DNA of 64,000 bases from Scatosoma sp045643825 (GTDB lineage: Bacteria > Bacillota > Clostridia > Christensenellales > Borkfalkiaceae): the NCBI GenBank assembly GCA_045643825.1, contig JAZRFV010000084.1:1-64000 (forward strand), read 5' to 3'. Position numbers and translations under genes: made by a program. A model generated the notes under the pieces. That model searched no databases, was not told where the DNA came from, and worked only from the letters and a program-made list of their open reading frames with translations. Each line of letters begins with the position of its first letter. Position 1 is the first letter of the stretch. This document shows positions 42,372-52,112 of this stretch, in pieces.

Positions 42372-42710
42372 ATGTCGCAAATGTTATTACTCGATAAACG
42401 CACACAAGGCTTGATTGAGGATTATGTACCGCAAGGTGAAATCCTCGAGGGTGTTGTGTGCTTTTTTTCGGTCTTTGCGGATTATACGCGGGTGAAAATT
42501 TTATCTGCCTTGGCAATAAGTGAGTTGTGTGTGACCGACTTGTCAAGGATCCTTGAAATCAATCAAACGACCGTTTCACATCAGCTTCGTTTTTTGAAAA
42601 GTGCAGGCATTGTGAAGTGCTGTCGACAAGGTAAAATCGTCTTTTACAGCTTGGTGGACGATACAATTAACGACGTGATATTAAAAGGTGTCGAATTTTT
42701 AGGCTGTTAA
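42372..42710 (+). CDS. ArsR/SmtB-family metal-responsive repressor
   Basis: A 112-residue winged-helix regulator. The start at 42372 follows AGGAGG. The recognition region is 'INQTTVSHQLRFLKSAGIV'. The alpha-3 metal motif reads 'ELCVTDLS', keeping one Cys of the ELCVCDL found in CadC/ArsR, so metal coordination is altered; Cys pairs at 'VKCCRQG' and the final 'GC' may contribute. It lies about 90 bases downstream of copA with its own possible operator and is likely to control copA or a related metal response. Confidence 0.85.
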   Translation: MSQMLLLDKRTQGLIEDYVPQGEILEGVVCFFSVFADYTRVKILSALAISELCVTDLSRILEINQTTVSHQLRFLKSAGIVKCCRQGKIVFYSLVDDTINDVILKGVEFLGC

Positions 42711-42743
42711 AGGGATAAAGCCCGTTTTTTTTCTTCTATTCCC

Positions 42744-42772
42744 TTGCAAAAATTTGCGTTTTGGTATATAAT
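42744..42772 (+). promoter_or_regulatory. Promoter for uvrC, probably giving a leaderless mRNA
   Basis: TTGCAA (42744-42749), 17-base spacer, TATAAT (42767-42772). The start of transcription should fall near 42779, two bases before the ATG. Confidence 0.65.
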
Positions 42773-42780
42773 AATGTAGT

Positions 42781-44589
42781 ATGGGTGGCTTAAAAGAAAA
42801 ATTAAGTTTGCTTCCCGATTTGCCCGGCGTATATATCATGTTGGACAAGGACGGGATAGTTATTTACGTGGGGAAAGCCCGCATCTTGAAAAATAGGGTG
42901 CGGCAATATTTTCACGCCTCCGCAAAACCCGAAAAGGTTGCTGCGATGGTGGAGAATATTGCAGACTTTTACTATATTATCACTCAAACGGAAATCGATG
43001 CGCTTGCCCTTGAAAATAACTTAATCAAGAAATATAAGCCTAAATATAACATTCTTTTAAAGGATGACAAAACCTACCCATATATCAAGGTGCATACGAA
43101 GGAAACCTTCCCGCGTGTGTCCATTACTCGCAAGATTAAGAAAGACGGAAAATATTTCGGCCCGTTTATGGGTGGTGTGCGCTGCGGGGAGCTGTTGGAT
43201 GTTATCAGTGCCGTTTACAAGGTGCGAAACTGTTCGGTTGCGGTTGGAGAAAAGCCGAAAAAACCTTGCCTTGCTTATCATTTAGGGCGTTGCCTTGCTC
43301 CTTGTGCGCATTTGTGCACGCAAGAGGAATATGCGGCAAAGGTTAAAGAAACGCTTTCCTTCTTGGATGGTAATTACGAAGCGGCGGAAACGCTTTTACA
43401 AGAAAAAATGCTTCGCTTTGCAGAGAATGAAGAATTCGAGCTTGCAATGGAATATCGTGAAAAGCTTGCCATGTTGTCAAAATTAAAGCTGAAGCGTATC
43501 ACCTCGTTAAATCGCGCTTTAAACGCAGACGTTATTGCTTTAAAGACGAATTTTATTTATTCTTCGGTCAATGTGTTGGTTACCCGTAGCGGTATTATGC
43601 AGGGCAGTACAAATTTTGCCTTGGAGGATAGTTCGTTTACTGAAACGGATGCATTAACCGCCTTTATTGCACAGTTCTACACTTCGCACGAATTGCCTGA
43701 CGAAATTATCACGCAGGATTTTTGTGAAAAGGATTTGCTTGAAAAGTATTTTTTCGAACGCTTTGATAAGCGTGTAGAAATCGTATTACCCAAACAGGGG
43801 GTAAAGCGTCAGCTTTTGGAAATGGCCGAAAAAAATGCAAGCGAATACCTCTCAAAATCAATCGACAAAATTAAACATAAAAACGATATGACGAAAAATG
43901 CCTGTCAACGCCTTCAAGAGGTTTTGGGCTTGGAAAAATATCCAAAGAGCATGGAATGTTACGATATTTCCAACATTAGCGGCGTGGATAAGGTTGGTTC
44001 GATGGTTGTCTTTATCGATGGCGAAGCGGAAAAAAGCAGTTATCGTCGGTTTAAGATTAAGACGGTTGAAGGGGCAAACGACTATGCTTCCCATCAGGAA
44101 ATGATGCGCCGCCGCCTTGCAAAGCTTGACGGTGAGGAATCGGAGCGTTTTCCAAAGCCCGACCTTATCATTATCGATGGTGGGAAAGGGCAATTGTCGG
44201 CGATTAAAGAGGTGTTTGACGAAATGGGGGTTAAGGATATCGAGTTGATATCCTTGGCTGAAAAAGAGGAGGAAATTTTTACTCTTTTTTCGGAGAAAAG
44301 CATTCGCATAGACCATCGTGATTACGCATTGAAGATGCTCCAACGCATTCGTGACGAAGTCGACCGTTTTGCAATTACCTATTACCGTAGCTTGCACTCT
44401 AAACGAAACTTGGCATCCGTTTTACAAGAAATAGACGGCATTGGCAAGAAAAAACGCATGGCGTTGTTGGAAAAATTCGGTACGATAGACAAAATTATGG
44501 ATGCAACGGAAGAGATGCTGTGTGAGGCGGAAGGGATTGGCCCTGAGCTTGCGAAAAAGATTAAGGATTATTTTAAGGGAAATATATAG
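42781..44589 (+). CDS. uvrC: Excinuclease ABC subunit C
   Basis: A 602-residue nucleotide-excision-repair nuclease. GIY-YIG domain at residues about 14-95 ('GVYIMLDKDGIVIYVGKA'), UVR helix pair near 195-235, RNase H-like C-nuclease region with 'ECYDIS' and 'IIDGGKGQL' and two helix-hairpin-helix motifs at the end ('GIGKKKRMALLEKFG', 'GIGPELAKKI'). No ribosome site precedes ATG 42781, and the protein aligns with the family from there. It abuts the next gene with no gap and heads a four-gene operon. Confidence 0.96.
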   Translation: MGGLKEKLSLLPDLPGVYIMLDKDGIVIYVGKARILKNRVRQYFHASAKPEKVAAMVENIADFYYIITQTEIDALALENNLIKKYKPKYNILLKDDKTYPYIKVHTKETFPRVSITRKIKKDGKYFGPFMGGVRCGELLDVISAVYKVRNCSVAVGEKPKKPCLAYHLGRCLAPCAHLCTQEEYAAKVKETLSFLDGNYEAAETLLQEKMLRFAENEEFELAMEYREKLAMLSKLKLKRITSLNRALNADVIALKTNFIYSSVNVLVTRSGIMQGSTNFALEDSSFTETDALTAFIAQFYTSHELPDEIITQDFCEKDLLEKYFFERFDKRVEIVLPKQGVKRQLLEMAEKNASEYLSKSIDKIKHKNDMTKNACQRLQEVLGLEKYPKSMECYDISNISGVDKVGSMVVFIDGEAEKSSYRRFKIKTVEGANDYASHQEMMRRRLAKLDGEESERFPKPDLIIIDGGKGQLSAIKEVFDEMGVKDIELISLAEKEEEIFTLFSEKSIRIDHRDYALKMLQRIRDEVDRFAITYYRSLHSKRNLASVLQEIDGIGKKKRMALLEKFGTIDKIMDATEEMLCEAEGIGPELAKKIKDYFKGNI

Positions 44590-45429
44590 ATGCGAAAGAT
44601 AAACTATGGATTGATCGTTTCCGATTTTGACGGTACGTTGGTCAATGAGGATGGAACAATTTTAAAAGAAAATAGGCAAGCGATTTCCGATTATATTGCA
44701 AACGGCGGGACGTTTGTTATTTCCACAGGGCGTATGCCCGATGGCATTTTGTCGAGAGCGAGTGATCTTGGCTTGAAAGGATTGGTTGCTTGTTGTCAAG
44801 GTTCCATTATCGCGGATATAGAAACGAAACAATTTGTTTTCGAGGGGAGAATCCCTTATGAAACTACACTTTCCATTGTAGAGAAAATGGAACAAATGGG
44901 GTTGCATATTCACGTTTACGACGGGTGGGAATACTACTGTAATATGGATGATGTCGCGTTAAAGTGGTATGAGGATGCTGTAAAAAGCAAGGCGAATTTG
45001 GTGCTTGATAGACCATTGTCGCAATTTGTAAAGGAAAAACGCTTGGCTTCTTATAAGGTGCTTGCTATGGTAGATCCTGAAGATAATGAGAGGGTATTAC
45101 AAACGTTGGACAAGTGCGATTTTGTTGATTGTACAGTTACACGAAGCAGTAAGTTCTTGGTTGAGGTAAATAACGGCAGGTACTCTAAGGGTACGGCAGT
45201 AGAATTTTTGGCAAAGCATTTTAATGTGCCACTTAAAAAAACGGTTGCGGTCGGGGATCAATTAAATGACGTCTCGATGATAGAAACGGCCGGGATAGGC
45301 GTTGCCGTACAAAATGCGGATAGTGGATTAAAGGAAAAGTCAAACGTAGTAGCCCCGTTGACCAACGAGGAAGGGGCGATTGCCTGGGTAATAGAGGAAT
45401 TCGGGTTTCAAAAGAACGTAAAGGATTAA
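44590..45429 (+). CDS. Cof-type HAD-IIB phosphatase
   Basis: A 279-residue cytoplasmic phosphatase with motif I 'DFDGTLVNEDG', motif II 'ISTGRMP' and motif IV 'VGDQLNDVSMIETAGIGVAV', plus the C2B cap between. Family members act on sugar phosphates, flavin mononucleotide or other small phosphates; substrate not predictable. It starts at the base after the uvrC stop and ends one base before the U32 gene. Confidence 0.9.
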   Translation: MRKINYGLIVSDFDGTLVNEDGTILKENRQAISDYIANGGTFVISTGRMPDGILSRASDLGLKGLVACCQGSIIADIETKQFVFEGRIPYETTLSIVEKMEQMGLHIHVYDGWEYYCNMDDVALKWYEDAVKSKANLVLDRPLSQFVKEKRLASYKVLAMVDPEDNERVLQTLDKCDFVDCTVTRSSKFLVEVNNGRYSKGTAVEFLAKHFNVPLKKTVAVGDQLNDVSMIETAGIGVAVQNADSGLKEKSNVVAPLTNEEGAIAWVIEEFGFQKNVKD

Positions 45430-45430
45430 T

Positions 45431-47647
45431 ATGTTGGAAATTTTAGCTCCCGCTGGAAATATGGACAGCGCTTTGGCGGCGCTGAATAATGGCGCAAATG
45501 CGATATATTTAGGGTTAGCATCCTCTTTTTCCGCCCGTCAAGGTGCGGATAATTTTGACGTGGACTCTTTTCGCTCTATCATTTTACGTGCACACCTTTG
45601 CGGGACTAAAGTTTACGTTGCATTAAATACCGTCGTTCGTTCGGGCGAGGAGGTAGAGGCCTTTTTAAAGGATTTACTGTTTGCGTGGAATGAGGGCGTG
45701 GATGCAATTATTTTGCAGGATATTTTCTTGGGTAAAATGGTGCATAGCTTGTATCCCGATATTGTCTTGCATTTGAGCACGCAGGCTGGCGTATGTAATA
45801 TTTATGGAGCAAAGCTTGCCAAGGAATATGGTTTTTCACGTGTAATTTTGGCCCGTGAAACGCCTCTTGCAGAAATAACGAAGATTGCACAATTTATGGA
45901 AACGGAAACCTTCGTCCATGGTGCACTTTGCACTTGTTTTTCAGGACAATGCTACTTTTCCTCGTTTATTGGCGGGAATAGTGGTAACCGTGGACGTTGT
46001 AAACAGCCTTGCCGCAAAAAATACGCTTACGATAGAAATGGGAATGCGGAAAAAAGCTATGCTTTGTCCTTGTCAGATTTATGCGTAGGCGAGGATATCC
46101 AAAAATTGATCGATGCAGGGGTGATTTCCTTTAAGATCGAAGGGAGAATGCGCCGCCCGGAATACGTTGCGGCTGCCACTCGCTACTATCGTTCTATTTT
46201 GGACGGACAAGCAAATCTGGAGGGGAATTTATCCGATTTAAAGCGTACCTACAACCGTGGTAACTACACGAAAGGGTTGGCGTTTGGCCAGGATAAGCGT
46301 TTCCTTTCTACGGCTATTCAAGGGCATTTAGGTGAAAAGGTAGGCGTTGTCAAGGTTGTCAACGGGCAATTCCTGGTAGAAAGCCGTTTTACCCCGCAAA
46401 AGGGCGATGCGTTTAAGATTATTCGTGATGGGGAAGAAGTCGGTGGCGCGGTGTATGTAAAGAGCCAAGGGAAATCCTTTGTAATTGATTCCAAAAATCG
46501 TTTAAAGAATGGTGACGGCGTATTCGTTACGACGGATACGGCGGTAAATCAAAGACTTTTGTCCGCTGAAAAACGAGGTAAAATCCATTTTACCCTTACC
46601 TTTACCGAGGGGGAACGTGCTATTGCGGAATGGAATGGTGTTCGTTTTGAAAGTGACAATATTTTACAATCCGCACAAAATAGGCCGTTAAGTAAAGAAG
46701 AACTGGTGTCTTGCTTCTCAAAAGCGGACGGACTCCCTGCCGATATTTATTTTGACGAAATCAATATAAACGGTAATATTTTTATCCCGAAGTCGGAATT
46801 AAATGCTTTTAGAAGAAAGGTGTACGCGGAGATTTGTGCATATATCCAGAAGGGCACTCGTTCGGTTGTTTTCATAAGCAATTTGCAAGTGGCAAATATA
46901 TGTGGTAAGAATGATAAAACGGCGGTGATTTCCGATGATTTTACCGAAATCTACACGGATATAGCAATTTATAAACCGCAAAATTGGTGCGAGGATTTAC
47001 CCAAGGCATTTGTTGAAGGGAAATTCGAGAAATATATTTATTATCCTGCCTTTGCAACCGATAACGAGCTTGATAAGATAAAACAATGGCTCACGGCGTA
47101 TAATATTGACGGTGTGTATGCGGAAAATTACGGTGCGATAAAATTCGCCGAGGAATGCGGCGTGAAATTATTCGCAGGTACGGGCTTTAACCTGACCAAC
47201 GAATATTCAGTTGCCGAGCTCTTAAAGGTAAATTGCTTGTCTTATTATGCAATTTCCAAGGAATTGAATGAAACCCAGGCGAAGGGATTGATTGGCGAGA
47301 AAGCCTTTGCGCTTTCTTCGGGGAATATCAAGCTTATGGACTTGTGTTATTGTCCGTTTGGAAAGACCTGCAATAAGTGTGACAAGCGTACCAGGTACGC
47401 ATTGACGGATGAGAACGGTCGTGTATTCCCCACGCGTAGATACGTAGGCGCGGACGGTAATTGCCGTTTTGAGGTGTACAACTGTGCGGATTTAATCGGC
47501 GCGGGGATTATGGGGGCAGGTCAGCTTTTGGACGTCAGCATGCTTGATAAAAAAGTGCAGGCGGTTGACTGTAAAGATAGTGAAATGAAACAAAAGGGCT
47601 TATATAGATCCTGCACGTCGGGACATTATAAACGCGGAGTGCTTTAA
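45431..47647 (+). CDS. U32 family peptidase-like protein (RlhA-type, with DUF3656)
   Basis: A 738-residue protein. The N-terminal TIM-barrel-like U32 domain begins 'LEILAPAGNMDSALAALNNGA' over its first strand and helix, and carries the Cys cluster 'CTCFSGQCYFS' with 'GNRGRCKQPCR', an iron-sulfur-like set. The C-terminal half fits the DUF3656 extension. The family includes E. coli RlhA, needed for 5-hydroxycytidine in 23S rRNA; a role in RNA hydroxylation here is inferred. Further Cys ('CPFGKTCNKC') lie near the C-terminus. Part of the uvrC-mutS2 operon. Confidence 0.82.
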   Translation: MLEILAPAGNMDSALAALNNGANAIYLGLASSFSARQGADNFDVDSFRSIILRAHLCGTKVYVALNTVVRSGEEVEAFLKDLLFAWNEGVDAIILQDIFLGKMVHSLYPDIVLHLSTQAGVCNIYGAKLAKEYGFSRVILARETPLAEITKIAQFMETETFVHGALCTCFSGQCYFSSFIGGNSGNRGRCKQPCRKKYAYDRNGNAEKSYALSLSDLCVGEDIQKLIDAGVISFKIEGRMRRPEYVAAATRYYRSILDGQANLEGNLSDLKRTYNRGNYTKGLAFGQDKRFLSTAIQGHLGEKVGVVKVVNGQFLVESRFTPQKGDAFKIIRDGEEVGGAVYVKSQGKSFVIDSKNRLKNGDGVFVTTDTAVNQRLLSAEKRGKIHFTLTFTEGERAIAEWNGVRFESDNILQSAQNRPLSKEELVSCFSKADGLPADIYFDEININGNIFIPKSELNAFRRKVYAEICAYIQKGTRSVVFISNLQVANICGKNDKTAVISDDFTEIYTDIAIYKPQNWCEDLPKAFVEGKFEKYIYYPAFATDNELDKIKQWLTAYNIDGVYAENYGAIKFAEECGVKLFAGTGFNLTNEYSVAELLKVNCLSYYAISKELNETQAKGLIGEKAFALSSGNIKLMDLCYCPFGKTCNKCDKRTRYALTDENGRVFPTRRYVGADGNCRFEVYNCADLIGAGIMGAGQLLDVSMLDKKVQAVDCKDSEMKQKGLYRSCTSGHYKRGVL

Positions 47648-47651
47648 TTAA

Positions 47652-50051
47652 ATGAACCAAAGAGCAATTGAAAAGACTGAACTGAATAAAATTTTATCTC
47701 TTGCGGCGGAGTATGCTGTGCTGGAGGGCGGTAAGCAACGTTTAAAGACGCTTCAACCATCTGCGGATCCCAAAGAGGTTTCTCGCCGTTTGTCTGCCAC
47801 GGAGGAATGCGTTACCCTGCTGTTTACTCACGGTATATCCAAGGTGGAATTGTTTCCCGCGTTTGCGGACGAGCTGGGTAGGGCAAAGAAAGGCTCTGCA
47901 TTAACCTGCGGTGAGTTGTTGAAGGCGGAAAACTTATTGCGTTCCGCCCGTATCGCATATACCTCTATTCAAGGTGTAACGGACGAAAATATCCGTGAAA
48001 TTCGTTTACTTGCGAACAATTTATACTACGACGCAAACTTGGAAGAGGATATTCGCACGAAGATATTAAGCGATACTGAGGTGAGCGATTATGCCAGCGA
48101 TAAGCTCTATACCGTTCGTCGTGAAATTCGTTTGTTGAACGAGCGCATTCGTACCCGCTTATCGGAATATCTTGTGGGGAGCGAAGGGAAATATTTACAA
48201 GACGGCATTATTACAATGCGTGATAATCGTTACGTTTTGCCCGTTCGTGCGGAGTATAAGCGCAATATCAAGGGCTTTATACACGATCGTTCGTCGAGTG
48301 GTGCAACCTTCTTTATCGAGCCTGAAGAAATTTTGGAAATGAATAACGAACTCCGTTCCTTACAGATTGATGAGAAGGAAGAGGTAGAGCGTATTTTAGG
48401 CGAACTTTCCCGCCGTGTTGGGTTTATGAGTGACGAGCTGACCTTGGATATTGAGGTGTTGGAGGAGCTTGACAGCTACTATGCTCGTGCCGAGTATGCT
48501 TATAAATTATCCTGCGTTAAGCCTGAAATTAACGGAAAGGGTATGATTGATATTGACCAAGGCCGACACCCTTTGATTGACCGTAAAAAAGTCGTCCCCG
48601 TCAGCCTTGCGTTGGGTAAGGAGTATCGTTTCCTCTTGATAAGTGGTCCAAATACGGGCGGTAAAACGGTTACCTTAAAGATGGTAGGGCTGTTTTGTTT
48701 GATGGCAATGTGCGGTTTATTTATCCCCGCAAAACGGGCCACCCTTTCTACTTTTGAAGAGATTTATTGCGACGTTGGGGACGCGCAAAGCATTGAAGAA
48801 AGCTTGTCCACCTTCTCGTCGCATATTACCAATATTATTCATATTGTGAACAGTGCAAATGCAAACAGCTTGGTGCTTATTGACGAGCTTGGCGGTGGTA
48901 CAGATCCCGATGAGGGACAAGCACTCGCAAAAGCGATCGTTTCTCACCTTTTAGACAGCGGTTGCGCAGGCGTTGTAACCACGCACTATACCTCCTTAAA
49001 GGAGTTTGCATTTGCGGCAAAGGGCATTGAAAATGCTTGTATGGAGTTTGACACAAACACCCTGCAGCCTTTGTACGTTATGCATATAGGGTTGCCTGGT
49101 TCGAGTAATGCTTTGGCAATTTCAAGGCGTTTGGGGTTAAAGGAGAGCATTTTACAAGATGCGCTTTCTAACCTTTCCGAGGATGCCCAAAAGTTTGAAA
49201 ATATCGTACGAAATGCGGAAGAAAGCCGTATTCAAGCGGAAGAAGTACTTTATGAAACCAATCGTTTAAAGGCGGAGTGGCAAGAAAAGCTGGATCTTTT
49301 AGAGCAGGAGCGTGAAAAACTCAAAAAGGAAAAGGAAAAACTGTTTGTTTCGGCAAAAGCGGAATCCCGTCGTATCATAAACGACCGCGTTTCGGATGCG
49401 GAAGAGCTTTTGCATGAAATTGAAGAAATTTTTGCCAAGGAAAACCTTTCGCAAAATGATTTAATCAAGGCAAGAACCCTTAAAAATAAACTTTCCGATA
49501 AAGCGTATGAGAGCGAGTTTGAGGAAGAAAATTTACCTCAATACGTACCTGTAAAACCCGATCAATTAAAGCTTGGTCAAAAGGTATACGTAAAAACGCT
49601 TGCGCAAGAAGGCGAGGTGCAAAATATCCGCTTAAATAAAGGCGAGGCGGAGGTGCTCTGCGGAAATCTTCGTATGCGTTGTAAAATTTCCGATTTATCG
49701 CTTGTAATTCATGAAACAAAAGCGCAAACTGTTTCTAAAAAGAAATGGCAAGGTGGTAAGAATGACGAGCGGGTGCAGGTAAAGAAATCGTTAAATCCGA
49801 AACCCGCGCCTACTCTTGAAATCAATGTAATCGGTTTAACTGTACACGAAGCGTTGCCCGAGGTAGAGGCATTTATTGATTCGGCGGTGATTGCTAACCT
49901 TGAAGAAGTGCGTATCGTGCACGGTGTTGGTACGGGAAAACTCCGCGCTGGTATTCACGAATATTTGCGTACGCATAGAAACGTTGCAGAATATAGGCTT
50001 GGAAAATATGGCGAAGGGGAAACGGGTGTTACTATCGTAAAAATCCGTTGA
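47652..50051 (+). CDS. mutS2: MutS2-type ATPase/Smr endonuclease
   Basis: A 799-residue MutS homologue acting on collided ribosomes or branched DNA. MutS core ATPase: Walker A 'SGPNTGGKT' (about 331), Walker B 'VLIDELGGGTDP'. Then a long coiled coil (about 510-600, Glu/Lys-rich), a KOW-like region, and a C-terminal Smr domain (about 725-799) with 'HGVGTGKLR'. The usual LDLRG motif at the start of Smr reads 'INVIG', which may weaken nuclease activity. Four bases separate it from the U32 gene. Confidence 0.93.
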   Translation: MNQRAIEKTELNKILSLAAEYAVLEGGKQRLKTLQPSADPKEVSRRLSATEECVTLLFTHGISKVELFPAFADELGRAKKGSALTCGELLKAENLLRSARIAYTSIQGVTDENIREIRLLANNLYYDANLEEDIRTKILSDTEVSDYASDKLYTVRREIRLLNERIRTRLSEYLVGSEGKYLQDGIITMRDNRYVLPVRAEYKRNIKGFIHDRSSSGATFFIEPEEILEMNNELRSLQIDEKEEVERILGELSRRVGFMSDELTLDIEVLEELDSYYARAEYAYKLSCVKPEINGKGMIDIDQGRHPLIDRKKVVPVSLALGKEYRFLLISGPNTGGKTVTLKMVGLFCLMAMCGLFIPAKRATLSTFEEIYCDVGDAQSIEESLSTFSSHITNIIHIVNSANANSLVLIDELGGGTDPDEGQALAKAIVSHLLDSGCAGVVTTHYTSLKEFAFAAKGIENACMEFDTNTLQPLYVMHIGLPGSSNALAISRRLGLKESILQDALSNLSEDAQKFENIVRNAEESRIQAEEVLYETNRLKAEWQEKLDLLEQEREKLKKEKEKLFVSAKAESRRIINDRVSDAEELLHEIEEIFAKENLSQNDLIKARTLKNKLSDKAYESEFEEENLPQYVPVKPDQLKLGQKVYVKTLAQEGEVQNIRLNKGEAEVLCGNLRMRCKISDLSLVIHETKAQTVSKKKWQGGKNDERVQVKKSLNPKPAPTLEINVIGLTVHEALPEVEAFIDSAVIANLEEVRIVHGVGTGKLRAGIHEYLRTHRNVAEYRLGKYGEGETGVTIVKIR

Positions 50052-50073
50052 TTTTACACTCAAGGCATAACTT

Positions 50074-50113
50074 TATAAAAGAGAAAATATGATAGATAAA
50101 ACTCTTTTATAAG
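50074..50113. other. Inverted repeat between mutS2 and the deacetylase
   Basis: Perfect 11-bp arms TTATAAAAGAG (50074-50084) and CTCTTTTATAA (50103-50113). The second arm runs into the AAGGA ribosome site of the next gene; no T-run follows, so it is a weak terminator at best and could control translation. Confidence 0.55.
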
Positions 50114-50123
50114 GATTAATGCG

Positions 50124-50855
50124 ATGAAAAATAGAAATTTAGGGCAGTCTATACGCTTAAAATTAGCAACGAATATCGTTTTAGGTGTGCTGATTTTGTC
50201 GATTGGGGCGTTATGCCTTTCGCCTATACAAGAAAGTGTTTCCACAAAATCCGACAATGCAAATATTTATCGTTGCGTCGAAGAAGAACCGAAAGGTGTT
50301 TCCTTAATGTTCAACGTGTATTGGGGTACGGATGAGGTGTATCGCATTTTAACGATTTTGTCGGAGTATGACGCACGTGCCACCTTTTTTATCGGTGGGT
50401 GTTGGGCGGATGATAACGTAGACTGCTTGAAGGCAATTTATGACGCAGGGCACGAAATTGGAAACCACGGTTATTTCCATAAAGACCATTCAAAATTTAA
50501 TTTTGAGGAAAATCAAAAGGAAATTAATGCGTGCAATCAATTTATCCAACGTGCAATAGGGGTAAAACCTGTTCTATTTGCACCGCCATCGGGTGCATAT
50601 AATGACGATATGGTGGCGGCGGCTACTTCGCTTGGATTATCCACAGTGCTTTGGTCGAAGGATACCATTGATTGGCGGGATAAAAATACGGCGCTTATTT
50701 ACAGTCGAGCAACGAACAACGTGAAGAGTGGAGATTTTATTTTAATGCATCCCATGAAAGAAACGGCGGATGCCTTGCGTGATATTCTGAAATTTTATCA
50801 AAATCATGGTTTGAAATCGGTAACGGTTTCGCAAAATTTACAAAAAGAAGGTTAA
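50124..50855 (+). CDS. YlxY/PdaB-like polysaccharide deacetylase homologue
   Basis: A 243-residue protein with an N-terminal membrane anchor (about residues 17-37) and a NodB-fold domain. The usual first motif (TFDDG) is 'FNVYWG', without the catalytic Asp pair, as in Bacillus YlxY ('INVAWG'). The zinc His pair survives in 'GNHGYFHKDH', and 'APPSGAYND' and 'DTIDWRD' are kept. It is followed by an M16 peptidase gene exactly as Bacillus ylxY is followed by mlpA, so orthology is supported by synteny. Probably not a standard deacetylase. AAGGA 7 bases before the ATG. Confidence 0.85.
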   Translation: MKNRNLGQSIRLKLATNIVLGVLILSIGALCLSPIQESVSTKSDNANIYRCVEEEPKGVSLMFNVYWGTDEVYRILTILSEYDARATFFIGGCWADDNVDCLKAIYDAGHEIGNHGYFHKDHSKFNFEENQKEINACNQFIQRAIGVKPVLFAPPSGAYNDDMVAAATSLGLSTVLWSKDTIDWRDKNTALIYSRATNNVKSGDFILMHPMKETADALRDILKFYQNHGLKSVTVSQNLQKEG

Positions 50856-50857
50856 AA

Positions 50858-52096
50858 ATGATATACGAGAAAAAATATGAAAATGGCTTGCGTCTCGTGG
50901 TAAAAAAGATGGAAGGCTTGATGTCCGTATCTATGGGTATTTTGGTCGGTACGGGCGCATCGGTTGAAACGGATGCCGAGGACGGTATTTCGCATTTTAT
51001 CGAGCATATGCAGTTTAAAGGTACAAAGAAGCGCAACGCGTTTGAAATTTCGGATGCGTTTGACCGCTTGGGTGCGCAGGTGAACGCTTTTACCGGTCAA
51101 GACCTTACCTGCTATTATTCGAAATGTACGGTTGATCATACGGCGGCTTGCTTTGAATTACTTGCGGATTTATTCTTAAATGCAACCTTCCCTGAAGATG
51201 AAATGGTGAGGGAAAAAGGGGTTGTATGCGAAGAAATCTCTATGAATGAGGACTCCCCTGAAGATTTGTGCTTGGATTTGTTAGGTACTGCACATTACGG
51301 TAAGGAAAACTATGGCCGTAATATTCTCGGCCCTGCAAGCAACGTAAAAGGTTTTACCGTGGAGGATATCTACCGTTATAAAAAGGCGAGATATTGCCCT
51401 GAAAATATCGTAATTTCCTTTGCAGGGAATATTGATGCGCAAACGGCACAAGCGCTTGTGGAAAGCTATTTTGGAAAGCTTGATAAAGGTGTTTTTGAGG
51501 AAAGGAAACAGACAATTGTCAATTGCCACCAAACACTTGTAAAGACGAAACCGATTGAGCAAATGCACGTTGCGATTGCATATCCGTCCGTTGCAAGAGG
51601 GGATAAAAACGAAAACCTCATAAATGCCGTAAACGCTATTTTAGGCGGTTCGATGAGTGCAAGATTATTCCAAGAGGTACGTGAAAAACGCGGGCTTGCT
51701 TATTCGGTATATTCTTACCTTTCGCTGTTCCGTGAATGCGGTGCTTTGAAAATTTACGCAGGCGTTAATCCTACTCACGTCTACGAGGCGTACGGCGCAA
51801 TTTGTGACGTAATCGAAGGGATGAAGAAAAACGGTATTACGGAAGACGAGTTTTTGCGTAGCCGTGAGCAGTTGAAATCGGGTATGTTTTTTAGCAATGA
51901 AAGTACCAATTCACAAATGCTCCTTTACGGAAAATATATGTTGCACTTCAATAAGATTTTTGACTTTGAGGAAAAGCTGAAAGCATTAAACGGAATGCGT
52001 CACGAGGAAGCCCAGGCGGTGATTGTCGATATGTTTGATGAAAGCCGTAAGGCGATTGCGTTGGTTGGCAATACGGATACGCCGTTGGCATTTTAA
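50858..52096 (+). CDS. M16 family zinc peptidase (MlpA/YmxG-like)
   Basis: A 412-residue pitrilysin-type peptidase with the inverted zinc motif H-x2-E-H in 'GISHFIEHMQFKGT' and the downstream Glu in 'EEISMNEDSPEDL'. The second, inactive half-domain includes 'GGSMSARLFQEVREKRGLAYSV' in two parts. It processes small peptides or proteins in the cytoplasm. It begins two bases after the YlxY-like gene stop. Confidence 0.94.
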   Translation: MIYEKKYENGLRLVVKKMEGLMSVSMGILVGTGASVETDAEDGISHFIEHMQFKGTKKRNAFEISDAFDRLGAQVNAFTGQDLTCYYSKCTVDHTAACFELLADLFLNATFPEDEMVREKGVVCEEISMNEDSPEDLCLDLLGTAHYGKENYGRNILGPASNVKGFTVEDIYRYKKARYCPENIVISFAGNIDAQTAQALVESYFGKLDKGVFEERKQTIVNCHQTLVKTKPIEQMHVAIAYPSVARGDKNENLINAVNAILGGSMSARLFQEVREKRGLAYSVYSYLSLFRECGALKIYAGVNPTHVYEAYGAICDVIEGMKKNGITEDEFLRSREQLKSGMFFSNESTNSQMLLYGKYMLHFNKIFDFEEKLKALNGMRHEEAQAVIVDMFDESRKAIALVGNTDTPLAF

Positions 52097-52112
52097 TGGT
52101 GAATATATATAG

